A stretch of 64,000 bases of DNA from Glycomyces sp. NRRL B-16210 (GTDB taxonomy: Bacteria > Actinomycetota > Actinomycetes > Mycobacteriales > Micromonosporaceae): positions 279,431 to 343,430 of the forward strand of contig NZ_JOGR01000002.1 in NCBI RefSeq assembly GCF_000719515.1, read 5' to 3'. Position 1 is the first letter of the stretch. Every line of letters begins with the position of its first letter. Under the pieces are notes generated by a model, which saw nothing but the letters and a program-made list of their open reading frames with translations, did no database searches and had not been told where the DNA came from. A program made the translations under genes and the position numbers. Positions 41,823 through 50,069 of the stretch are shown piece by piece.

Positions 41823-44114
41823 ATGAGCAAGGCACCGCAGCACGACCCCGCCCAGGACGCGCCGGAGGTCCGCCGGCCGAAGCACCAGGCCGCCGGCGTT
41901 CCCGCCGTGGTGAACTCGCTCCGCGTCGTCGGCGAGCAGGCCGGGTTGCGGCGCGGACTGCCCCTGCTGCGCGAGGTCAACCAGACCGGCGGCTTCGACT
42001 GCCCCGGCTGCGCCTGGCCCGAACCCGGCCACCGCCACCCCGCCGAGTTCTGCGAGAACGGCGCGAAGGCCGTCGCCGAGGAGGCCACCCGGCGCACCGT
42101 GGGCCGCGAGTTCTTCACCGCGCACCCCGTCGCCGACCTCGCCGACAAGTCCGGGTACTGGCTCGGCCAGCAGGGCCGCCTCACCGAGCCCATGTACCTC
42201 GCCGAAGGCGCGACGCACTACGTCCCCGTGCCCTGGGACGAGGCCTTCAACCTCATCGCGACCGAGCTCGCCGCCCTGGACGACCCGAACGGCGCCGCCT
42301 TCTACACCTCCGGGCGGACCGGCAACGAGGCCGCGTTCCTCTACCAGCTCTTCGCCCGCAGGCTCGGCACGAACAACCTCCCGGACTGCTCCAACATGTG
42401 CCACGAGTCCTCCGGTTCGGCCCTCGCCGAGACCATCGGGATCGGCAAGGGCAGCGTCACCCTCGACGACCTCTACCAGGCCGACCTCATCATCGTCGCC
42501 GGCCAGAACCCCGGCACGAACCATCCCCGGATGCTCACGGCCCTCGAGAAGGCCAAGCGCGCCGGGGCGCGGATCGCCACCGTCAACCCGCTTCCCGAAG
42601 CCGGGATGCAGCGGTTCAAGAACCCGCAGTCGGTCCGCGGCCTCGCCCGCGGCACCGACCTGACGGACCTCTTCCTCCAGATCAAGGTCGGCGGCGACCT
42701 CGCCCTCTTCAGCGCCCTCAACCGGATGCTGTTGCGCGCGAACGCGATCGACCGCGAGTTCATCGAGCAGTACACCCATGGTTTCGAGTCCTTCGCCGCC
42801 CACCACGCCGAAGGCGACGACGAAGCCACAATGGAGGATGTCGCCCGCCGCACCGGCCTTGTCGCCGAAGACATCGAGCGCCTCTTCGCGATGGTCCTCG
42901 AAGCGGACAAGATCGTCGTCTGCTGGGCCATGGGCCTGACCCAGCACCGGCACGCGGTGCCGACCATCCGCGAGATCGTCGCCTTCCTGCTCCTGCGCGG
43001 CAACATCGGCCGCCCCGGCGCGGGCGTGTGCCCGGTGCGGGGCCACTCGAACGTCCAGGGCGACCGCACCATGGGCATCTGGGAACGCGTGCCCGACCGC
43101 TTCCTCGACGCGCTCGGCGAGGAGTTCGACTTCGAGCCCCCGCGCGAACACGGCCTCGACACCGTCGACACGATCCGGGCGATGCGCGACGGGCTCGTGA
43201 AGGTCTTCTTCGCCATGGGCGGCAACTTCGTCGCCGCCACCCCGGACACGGAAGTCACCGAGGACGCGATGCGCCGCTGCCGCCTCACCGTGCACGTCTC
43301 TACGAAGCTCAACCGCTCCCATGTGGTCACCGGCGCTCGCGCATTGATCCTTCCTGCCTTGGGCCGCACCGACATCGACGCACCCGCTGGCATCGAGCAG
43401 TTCGTGACCGTCGAGGACTCGATGGGCATCGTCCACGCCTCCCGCGGCCGCGTCGCGCCCTTGAGCCCCCACATGCGTTCCGAAGTGGCCATCGTGGCCG
43501 GACTCGCCCGCGCCGTCCTCGGCGAAGGCGACACGGTCCCTTGGGAAGACCTCGCCGCGGACTACGACCGCATCCGCGACCGCATCGAACGCGTCGTGCC
43601 CGGTTTCACCGACTACAACGCCCGCGCCCGCCTCCCCGGCGGCTTCACGCTCCCGCACGCGCCCCGCGACGAACGCGTGTTCCCCACGGCCACAGGCAGA
43701 GCCAACTTCACCGTCAACCCGGTGACCTCGCCTGAGGCCGGTCCGGGCCGCCTGCTGCTGCAAACGATCCGCAGCCACGACCAGTTCAACACCACGATCT
43801 ACGGGCTCGACGACCGCTACCGGGGCATCCACCAGGGCCGCCGCGTCGTCCTCGTCAATCCCTATGACGCGGACGAGCTCGGCCTCGCAGACGGCGCGTA
43901 CTGCGACCTCGTGAGCGAATGGGCCGACGGAGACCGGCGCGCGCCGCACTTCAAGATCGTCCACTACCCGACCGCCCGCGGCTGCGCCGCCGCGTACTAC
44001 CCCGAGACGAACGTGCTGGTCCCGCTCGACTCGGTGGCGGAGACCAGCAACACCCCGACCTCGAAGTCCATCGTCGTCCGCTTCGAACCGGACACCGCGC
44101 CGACCGGCCCGTGA
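41823..44114 (+). CDS. YdeP/FdhF-family molybdopterin oxidoreductase
   Basis: The 763-residue protein has CPGCAWPEP (Cys60, Cys63), the YdeP-type variant N-terminal motif that lacks a complete [4Fe-4S] Cys set. It continues with the Mo-bis-MGD features TSGRTGNEAAFLYQLFARRLGTNN, NMCHESSG, AGQNPGTNHPRML and CPVRGHSNVQGDRT, and the C-terminal dinucleotide-binding domain (QTIRSHDQFNTT). YdeP-like enzymes have been linked to acid resistance and formate-like oxidoreduction. The natural substrate is unknown. FdhD, its maturation factor, follows directly. Confidence 0.9.
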   Translation: MSKAPQHDPAQDAPEVRRPKHQAAGVPAVVNSLRVVGEQAGLRRGLPLLREVNQTGGFDCPGCAWPEPGHRHPAEFCENGAKAVAEEATRRTVGREFFTAHPVADLADKSGYWLGQQGRLTEPMYLAEGATHYVPVPWDEAFNLIATELAALDDPNGAAFYTSGRTGNEAAFLYQLFARRLGTNNLPDCSNMCHESSGSALAETIGIGKGSVTLDDLYQADLIIVAGQNPGTNHPRMLTALEKAKRAGARIATVNPLPEAGMQRFKNPQSVRGLARGTDLTDLFLQIKVGGDLALFSALNRMLLRANAIDREFIEQYTHGFESFAAHHAEGDDEATMEDVARRTGLVAEDIERLFAMVLEADKIVVCWAMGLTQHRHAVPTIREIVAFLLLRGNIGRPGAGVCPVRGHSNVQGDRTMGIWERVPDRFLDALGEEFDFEPPREHGLDTVDTIRAMRDGLVKVFFAMGGNFVAATPDTEVTEDAMRRCRLTVHVSTKLNRSHVVTGARALILPALGRTDIDAPAGIEQFVTVEDSMGIVHASRGRVAPLSPHMRSEVAIVAGLARAVLGEGDTVPWEDLAADYDRIRDRIERVVPGFTDYNARARLPGGFTLPHAPRDERVFPTATGRANFTVNPVTSPEAGPGRLLLQTIRSHDQFNTTIYGLDDRYRGIHQGRRVVLVNPYDADELGLADGAYCDLVSEWADGDRRAPHFKIVHYPTARGCAAAYYPETNVLVPLDSVAETSNTPTSKSIVVRFEPDTAPTGP

Positions 44115-44195
44115 CGTTCGACCCCGGGCCTTGCGGCCCGGTCCGCGCCGAGCTATGCAGGCAGGAAGACCTCCGAGAAGGGAACCCGAAGTCCC

Positions 44196-45014
44196 ATGGG
44201 CCGCGTCACCGTCCGCCGCAAGACCACGCGCATCGCCGCCGGCAACCGCACCGAGCGCGTCGACACGCTCGCCGTCGAAGAGCCGCTCGAACTGCGGCTC
44301 GGCGGCGAATCGCTCCAGGTCACCATGCGCACCCCGGGGGACGACTTCGACCTCGCCACGGGCTTCCTCCTCGCCGAGGGCGCTATCACCAAGGCGAGCG
44401 ACGTGCTGAACATGCGTTACTGCGCGGGCGTGGACGCCAGCGGCGAGCAGACGTACAACCTCCTCGACCTCACGCTGGCCCCGGGCATCGAGATCCCGAA
44501 GGCCGCCAAGCGGAACTTCACCGTCTCCTCGGCCTGCGGCGTGTGCGGCAAGGACAGCCTCGAAGAGGTCCGCACCAAATCGACCTGGGACCTCACCGAG
44601 GACGAGACGGCCTTCGACGCCGACCTCCTCGCCACCCTGCCGGATCGGCTGCGCAAGACGCAGAAGGTCTTCGACAAGACCGGCGGCCTCCACGCGGCGG
44701 GCCTGTTCACCGCCGCAGGCGAACTCATCGTCGCCAAAGAGGACGTGGGCCGCCACAACGCGGTCGACAAAGTGATCGGCCACGCCCTGCGGGAAGGCCT
44801 GGTCCCGTTGCGCGGCACTGTACTCGTGGTCTCCAGCCGGGCCTCGTTCGAACTCGTCCAGAAAGCGGTGATGGCCGGCGTTCCCGCGCTCGCCTCGGTA
44901 TCGGCGGCCTCCTCCCTCGCCGCCAACCTCGCCGACGAATCGGGCCTCACCCTCGCCGGCTTCGTCCGGGGCGACACGATGAACGTCTACGCCCACCCCG
45001 ACCGCATCGTCTGA
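44196..45014 (+). CDS. fdhD: Formate dehydrogenase sulfurtransferase FdhD
   Basis: The 272-residue protein contains the FdhD hallmark SSACGVCG (sulfur-carrying Cys114 and Cys117), PGDDFDLATGFLLAEG, HAAGLF, VAKEDVGRHNAVDKVIG and VVSSRASFELVQKA. FdhD passes sulfur to the Mo-bis-MGD cofactor of formate dehydrogenase-like enzymes. Its position 81 bases after the YdeP-type gene identifies its client. Confidence 0.95.
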   Translation: MGRVTVRRKTTRIAAGNRTERVDTLAVEEPLELRLGGESLQVTMRTPGDDFDLATGFLLAEGAITKASDVLNMRYCAGVDASGEQTYNLLDLTLAPGIEIPKAAKRNFTVSSACGVCGKDSLEEVRTKSTWDLTEDETAFDADLLATLPDRLRKTQKVFDKTGGLHAAGLFTAAGELIVAKEDVGRHNAVDKVIGHALREGLVPLRGTVLVVSSRASFELVQKAVMAGVPALASVSAASSLAANLADESGLTLAGFVRGDTMNVYAHPDRIV

Positions 45015-45041
45015 GAAACCCGCGGCGTGTCGCCCGCGTTA

Positions 45042-45055
45042 TTACCGATCGGTAA
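45042..45055. promoter_or_regulatory. Perfect TetR-like palindrome
   Basis: TTACCGATCGGTAA is a perfect 14-base palindrome of the form bound by many TetR repressors. It lies 38 bases before the ATG of the unknown 182-aa gene. No TetR gene is adjacent, so the regulator would be encoded elsewhere. Confidence 0.6.
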
Positions 45056-45093
45056 CTAGTCTCTCCGTCAGGACGAACCTGAACGGGGGCATC

Positions 45094-45642
45094 ATGAGCG
45101 ACCGATCGAAGCCGCAGCGCCGAACCCGAGTGCTGCTGGACGAATCCGAAATCCAGCGCCGCCTGGCGCGACCCAGAAAACCCACGCTCGCAGAGCGCTA
45201 CGCAACCGAAAGCCAACGCACCCGCCAGAACCGCTCCTTCGGAATTGAGCGAACCCGACCCGATCAGGCTTCGAACGCTCTGCGCTTCGCCGAGACGATC
45301 TGGTTGACCCGCCCGATCCTCCACGCCAGAGGCTGGACCGACACCGCCATCAGCGACTTCCTCCCGCAACCCGAACGCCACCGCAAAGTCCCACGCCGCC
45401 GAGGCCAGGCCCGAGTCCCACAGTGGAGCGCCGGCACAGTGGCCCGAGCCGAGGCGACCGCCGCATGGCGGCACTGGCTCAAGGATTCCCTGAAGCGGAG
45501 GAACCTGACCGAGGAAGACCTGGACGCGATGGCGAGAGGAGACGCCTTCCGCCATCGAATCCTAGAAGCAGAAGCGGCGATAACCGCCTACCAGAACAAC
45601 CGCGCGTCAAACCCCGATCCACCACGACAACGAAGAACATGA
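45094..45642 (+). CDS. Basic hypothetical protein (182 aa)
   Basis: It is highly charged and arginine-rich, with no signal peptide or membrane helix. Features include RRTRVLLDESEIQRRLARPRKPTLAERYATESQRTR, WLTRPILHARGWTDTAISDFLPQPERHRKVPRRRG and EAAITAYQNNRAS. The composition suggests nucleic acid binding, but I recognise no domain. It has a TetR-like operator upstream and a terminator downstream. Confidence 0.65.
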   Translation: MSDRSKPQRRTRVLLDESEIQRRLARPRKPTLAERYATESQRTRQNRSFGIERTRPDQASNALRFAETIWLTRPILHARGWTDTAISDFLPQPERHRKVPRRRGQARVPQWSAGTVARAEATAAWRHWLKDSLKRRNLTEEDLDAMARGDAFRHRILEAEAAITAYQNNRASNPDPPRQRRT

Positions 45643-45653
45643 CCCCAACCTGA

Positions 45654-45699
45654 GCGCGAGACCCCGGCCCCGCCGGAAGACAGGGCCGAGGTCTCGCGC
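45654..45699 (+). terminator. Interrupted hairpin after the basic hypothetical gene
   Basis: GCGCGAGACC pairs with GGTCTCGCGC, and an inner GGCCC/GGGCC stem closes a 12-base loop. It begins 12 bases past the stop codon. Confidence 0.65.
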
Positions 45700-46029
45700 C
45701 CTCCATCGGTCGGCGGCTGATGCGCAAATGAAGTCAGTAGTTCCATAAGTGCACCTGAATTGCGATCTGGTTCCAAGGACCCTGAATAATCTATGCAAAA
45801 TTTGCAATCCTAAAAGTACTGTCACGATCACAATGCAGACCATGTGTCATGGTTGGTGCCACCGATCCCTATGGTGTTGCTGCAACCGAAAGTTGATCTT
45901 GGTGAGCACAGTCGACGGACCCGCGGGTGCGCTTGCCGACGCAGATTTGAGGGCTGACAGACTCTGCACGAAGCGGTATCGTGCCGATAGCGCTCCTGTC
46001 TCCCTCCGCGTCTTGAAATGGAATCCCTC
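45700..46029. other. AT-rich spacer upstream of the candidate defence operon
   Basis: G+C drops sharply here: 45781-45840 has only 22 G/C of 60. It contains the palindrome TGCAAAATTTGCA (45794-45806) and TAAAAGTACT nearby as a possible -10 region. No gene is evident. The composition suggests horizontally acquired DNA or a strong promoter. Confidence 0.6.
45794..45806. promoter_or_regulatory. Palindrome in the promoter of the HerA-AIPR operon
   Basis: TGCAAAATTTGCA is a perfect 13-base palindrome about a central A. It is the only clear one in the spacer, 224 bases before the first start codon. It may bind the winged-helix protein encoded by the first gene. Confidence 0.45.
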
Positions 46030-46653
46030 ATGTCCGACATTGAGTTCAAGGTCCCCGAATTCAACCTGTTGCTGGCACTGGTGCACTTGCGTGGCTCAGG
46101 TACCACCGCTGTTTTCCGGGAGGCCTTCGGCTTCGAGAAGGTCGAGACTTCGGCGCAGAAGGCGCTCCTCGCCAAAGAGCTGATCGTCATCGACAAGGGC
46201 GTCCGCCCGTACGTCTACGAACTCACCGACGCCGGCTGGCTGACCGCGCGCCAACTGCTGTCGGAGACCGCCCCGGCGGGCGTCAGCTCCCGCACCGCCC
46301 GCATTCTCTGGGCTGTGATCGGCGACTTCTCGAACCACATGCAGCGGACCAACACCGAACTCGCCGACATCTACCCCGCCCGCCTGGAGCCGACCACCGC
46401 CGAGCGGATCGTCGAGGCCTACGGCGAACTCGTCGAGGACTCCGGAGACTGGCTGCCGCTGCGATCCCTCCGGGACCACCTCGCCTCCACTGACAGGGAC
46501 GAGCTCGACAAGGTGCTCACCGAACTCCACGCGGAGAAGGCGGTCCTGCTCATTCCCGAGTCGAACCAGAAGACCCTCACCGAAGCGGACCGAGAGGCGG
46601 CGATCTGGCTCGGCGGAGAATACCGCCACCTCATCGGAATCGAGGTGCGATGA
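46030..46653 (+). CDS. Winged-helix protein, first gene of the candidate defence operon
   Basis: The N-terminal half (about 5-75) is a winged helix-turn-helix of MarR/PadR shape: LLLALVHLRGSGTTAVFREAFGFEKVETSAQKALLAKELIVIDKG, then a wing VYELTDAGWLTARQLL. The C-terminal half looks like a second winged helix (DWLPLRSLRDHLASTDRDELDKVLTELHAEKAVLLIPE) ending in a conserved-looking IWLGGEYRHLIGIEV. The ATG at 46030 has GGAA six bases upstream; the one at 46018 has none. It ends in an ATGA overlap with the double ATPase, so it may be a subunit (DNA recognition) rather than only a regulator. Confidence 0.7.
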   Translation: MSDIEFKVPEFNLLLALVHLRGSGTTAVFREAFGFEKVETSAQKALLAKELIVIDKGVRPYVYELTDAGWLTARQLLSETAPAGVSSRTARILWAVIGDFSNHMQRTNTELADIYPARLEPTTAERIVEAYGELVEDSGDWLPLRSLRDHLASTDRDELDKVLTELHAEKAVLLIPESNQKTLTEADREAAIWLGGEYRHLIGIEVR

Positions 46654-49600
46654 GCGACGCACTCGAAGCACTGCGGAGGGCTCCGAGCGACTTCGCGGTC
46701 ACCCCCGATGACATCTGGGACGAGAACGCCCGCCCGCACGTGCCGGGCATCAATGAGGCCGCCATGCGTGCGGTCGAGGCCCAGATCGACCTTGCCGAAC
46801 GCAGTCCGAGGTCCAGCGTCTACGGTCTGCCGCTCCTCGGCGAAGGCGGGCGCGGCAAGAGCCACCTCCTCGGCCAGGCACGCGTACATGTGCAATCGCG
46901 AGGCGGCTTCTTCGTGCGGCTCAATCTCCTCCACCTCGACCAGTTCTGGTCGAACCTCGCGGGCAGTTTCATCTACGCGCTCAACAGAGAGCACCAGCTC
47001 GCTCCGAGCGGTTTGGCACACTTGCTGGAATCGCTCGCGGTGCGCGCCAAGGTTCCGGCCGAGGTCCGCCAGCGAATCCTCGTCGATCGCCGTCCCGATG
47101 CCGACGCCACTAGCCGGTTCATCGCGGCAGTTCGTGAACTCGACCCTTCGATGGCGGGTACCCGCAAGACGCTGCGCGCGCTGATCGACCTGCACTCGCA
47201 AGAGGAGGAGATATCGGAGCGGGGAGAGGACTTCTTCGCATACAGGTCCGAGGAATCCAAGTCGACTCCCGAGGTGTCGCATGGGAACCGGAAGCCTCCG
47301 AAAGAGGTCGTGCGTGACCTCTCGCAGCTCATGGCGCTATGCGGGGCCACCGTGATCGCGGTGGACCAGGTGGATGACATCGTGCGCGCGTCGAACTCCA
47401 GCACCTCCGAAAAGCATCGCCATGGCGCCGGACAACTGCTCGAGCTGCTGGGCGTCAGCCTCGTGGACGTGCGTGACGAAACCCGCCGGAGCACGGTGAT
47501 CCTCGCCTGTCTCGAGAACACCTGGATGGAGTTCTCGAACCTCGCCACCGCCACCATCGCACAGCGTTTCGAGAAGCCGGTGCGTTTGGACGACACGCTG
47601 CCGAGCAAAGAGATCGCCGCCGCGCTCCTCGCCGCAGTGCTGAAACCGGTCTACGATGCCGCGTCCTTCACTCCGCCCTACCAGAGCTATCCGTTTCGGC
47701 TCTCCTGCCTTGCCGACGCAGTCCACTTCAGCCCGCGCAAACTGCTGCTCGACGCTGGAATCCACCTGCGCAACTGTGTGGCCGCCGGAGTCATCACCGA
47801 ACCGGAGAACCTGGGCTCGAATCCCACGGAACCCGAACCGGTGCAGCGGAAGCTTGAAACTGCTCCGAGTCGCACGGCTCCAGACGACCTCGACAGGAAG
47901 TTCGACCAGTACCGTGCCGAAGCGGACCTGGACGAGGACGGCCCGCACGATCCCGAGTACCACCGGCTGCGCCCCTATCTGATCGCCGGTCTGCGGGCCT
48001 ATCGAGCCGAGACCGGCCGCGCTCCCGATGTGTTCGAGGTGATGCCGTCTGCGGGGGAGAAGCAGAGCTTCCACGTCGAGGCTCGGGACCGAGGCGGCGA
48101 TCGGACGCAACGCTGGGTCTTCAGGGCGATCGCGAACACCCAGGGCACTGCGGTGCGCAATCGCGTTCGCGCTCTGTACGAGTGGGCGAAGCTCGGTGAG
48201 GACAACCCGGTCGAGGAGGACCATGGGGTCCTCTGGGTGGCCGCGCCTTGGTCGAAATGGCGCAAGTGGTCACCGGGAACCCAGGTGTGGAACTGGGTCG
48301 AGAAGTTCGAGGGCGAGGGGATCGTGGTGGTCGCCTCTGAAGAAGACCTTCGCGTCTTCGCCGCACTGCACCGCATGGAATCCGAGCGCGTCCCCGGATA
48401 CGAGGACTGGCTCCGCAAGACTCGTCCGGCATCGCGGACCAACCTCCTCCAAGCCGTCTTCGGCGCACCGCACTCGGACCCTGCGGCGACCGTCGCTCCG
48501 GAGCCGACCGACCCGTCCGAACCCACCGACCCTCTTCCCGGCACCGTGCGCCCGACCGACGACTCCGGCGCTGAACCGAAGTTCATGGACTTCCCACTTT
48601 CCACCGCAACCGCCACCGCGTCGGCCAAAGGCGGAACCCTGAACGTCGGCGCGCTCGGAAGCGGAGCCACCAGCAGTGTCGGCTCGATCGGCGAAGCGGG
48701 CAACGGGCAGGTCGTCATCGACCAGGCCACCGACGGCCATATTCTGCATGCCAACCCCATCGAAGACCTCGTTCTCGACTACCCCGCAGTCGAGGACCAT
48801 GCGTCCACCGCTCTTTCGCCGCCGGCTGAAAGTTCGGTTCCGATCGCGAGCGGCCTCGACGGCACGCCCGTCCACTCCGACCTCGCGGCGCTCGCCAACC
48901 ACACCGGGGTCTTCGCCGGTTCGGGCTCGGGCAAGACCGTGCTTCTTCGTCGCATCATCGAAACGGCGGCGCTCCAAGGGGTCTCGTCCATCGTGCTCGA
49001 CCCGAACAACGATCTGTCCCGTCTCGGCGAGCGCTGGCCCTACGGCTCCGACAAGTGGCTCGACGGGGACTCCGAAGCCGCGAGCGCGTACTTCGACAAC
49101 GTCGAAGTCGTGGTCTGGACCCCCGGTCGCAGCAGCGGCCGCCCGCTGTCTTTCCAGCCGCTGCCCGATTTCTCGGCGGTGACGGGCGATCACGACGAGT
49201 TCGGCATCGCGGTGCGCACGGCGGTCGATTCGCTTGCGCCTCGGGCCGGCATCAAGGCCGCGCCCAAGGACGTCCACGCGCGAGCAGTGCTGGTGGAGGC
49301 CCTGTCCTTCTATGCCAGAGACGGCAGTTCCGATTTCCCCGCATTCCTCGACTTCCTGGAAGAGCTTCCCGACCTGGCCAGTTCGATTCCGAACGCGCAG
49401 GACATCGCCGCGAAAATCGCCTCGACACTCCGCGCGGTCAAGGTCATCGACCCGGTGTTCGCAGGCCAGGGCGAAACCCTCGACCCGGGCGTTCTACTGA
49501 CCCCCTCCCCAGGGAGGCGAGCGCGCATCTCGGTGGTCAACTTCATCGGTCTGCCCTCCGACGAGCAGCGGCACGGCTTCATCAACCAGCTCGAACTGGC

Positions 49601-50069
49601 CCTGTTCTCCTGGGTCAAGCGCAATCCGGCCGTTGGGCGGCCGCTCTCGGGCCTCCTGGTGCTGGACGAGGCGCAGTCGATCGCTCCCTCGATCGGTTCG
49701 ACCGTCTGCCGCGACTCGACCTTGGCGCTGGCATCCCAGGCGCGCAAGTACGGATTGGGAATGCTCTTCGCCACCCAGGCTCCCAAGGGCATCCACAACC
49801 AGATCGTGAACAACTGCGGCACGCACTGGTACGGGCGGATCAACTCGCCCACTCAGATCGCCGCCGCGAACGAGGTCGCGCAGAACAAGAGCGGGACCCC
49901 AGTCGATTTCGCCCATCTCGACAGGGGCGAGTTCTACCTCGCGGCGAACGGCCGGGCGACCCAGCGCGTGAACGTCCCGATGTGCCTCTCGCACCATCCG
50001 CCCACCGCGCCGACAGCCGAGGAGATCCTGGCGGCCGTTCGGCGGTCCGCCGAGGAGCCTGTGGCTTGA
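46650..50069 (+). CDS. Large double-ATPase protein with HerA/FtsK-like C-terminal motor
   Basis: The 1139-residue protein has two P-loop domains. N-terminal: GEGGRGKS (64-71) and a Walker B-like VIAVDQVDD (about 230-240), an AAA/STAND-like NTPase. A middle region (about 430-620) of unknown fold is followed by a Pro/Thr/Asp linker. C-terminal (about 700-1125): a HerA/DUF87-type motor with GSGSGKT (757-763), LLVLDEAQ (1002-1009), ASQARKYGLGMLFATQAPKGI (sensor) and WYGRINS with the arginine-finger region. HerA motors pump DNA and in many defence systems pair with a nuclease. The four-base overlaps with both neighbours indicate fixed stoichiometric coupling. Confidence 0.88.
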   Translation: MSDALEALRRAPSDFAVTPDDIWDENARPHVPGINEAAMRAVEAQIDLAERSPRSSVYGLPLLGEGGRGKSHLLGQARVHVQSRGGFFVRLNLLHLDQFWSNLAGSFIYALNREHQLAPSGLAHLLESLAVRAKVPAEVRQRILVDRRPDADATSRFIAAVRELDPSMAGTRKTLRALIDLHSQEEEISERGEDFFAYRSEESKSTPEVSHGNRKPPKEVVRDLSQLMALCGATVIAVDQVDDIVRASNSSTSEKHRHGAGQLLELLGVSLVDVRDETRRSTVILACLENTWMEFSNLATATIAQRFEKPVRLDDTLPSKEIAAALLAAVLKPVYDAASFTPPYQSYPFRLSCLADAVHFSPRKLLLDAGIHLRNCVAAGVITEPENLGSNPTEPEPVQRKLETAPSRTAPDDLDRKFDQYRAEADLDEDGPHDPEYHRLRPYLIAGLRAYRAETGRAPDVFEVMPSAGEKQSFHVEARDRGGDRTQRWVFRAIANTQGTAVRNRVRALYEWAKLGEDNPVEEDHGVLWVAAPWSKWRKWSPGTQVWNWVEKFEGEGIVVVASEEDLRVFAALHRMESERVPGYEDWLRKTRPASRTNLLQAVFGAPHSDPAATVAPEPTDPSEPTDPLPGTVRPTDDSGAEPKFMDFPLSTATATASAKGGTLNVGALGSGATSSVGSIGEAGNGQVVIDQATDGHILHANPIEDLVLDYPAVEDHASTALSPPAESSVPIASGLDGTPVHSDLAALANHTGVFAGSGSGKTVLLRRIIETAALQGVSSIVLDPNNDLSRLGERWPYGSDKWLDGDSEAASAYFDNVEVVVWTPGRSSGRPLSFQPLPDFSAVTGDHDEFGIAVRTAVDSLAPRAGIKAAPKDVHARAVLVEALSFYARDGSSDFPAFLDFLEELPDLASSIPNAQDIAAKIASTLRAVKVIDPVFAGQGETLDPGVLLTPSPGRRARISVVNFIGLPSDEQRHGFINQLELALFSWVKRNPAVGRPLSGLLVLDEAQSIAPSIGSTVCRDSTLALASQARKYGLGMLFATQAPKGIHNQIVNNCGTHWYGRINSPTQIAAANEVAQNKSGTPVDFAHLDRGEFYLAANGRATQRVNVPMCLSHHPPTAPTAEEILAAVRRSAEEPVA

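Noticed and set aside
41802..44996. Long antisense frame opposite the YdeP and FdhD genes
   Set aside because: High-GC genes in this organism leave long open frames on the other strand; composition is low-complexity and no homology is seen.
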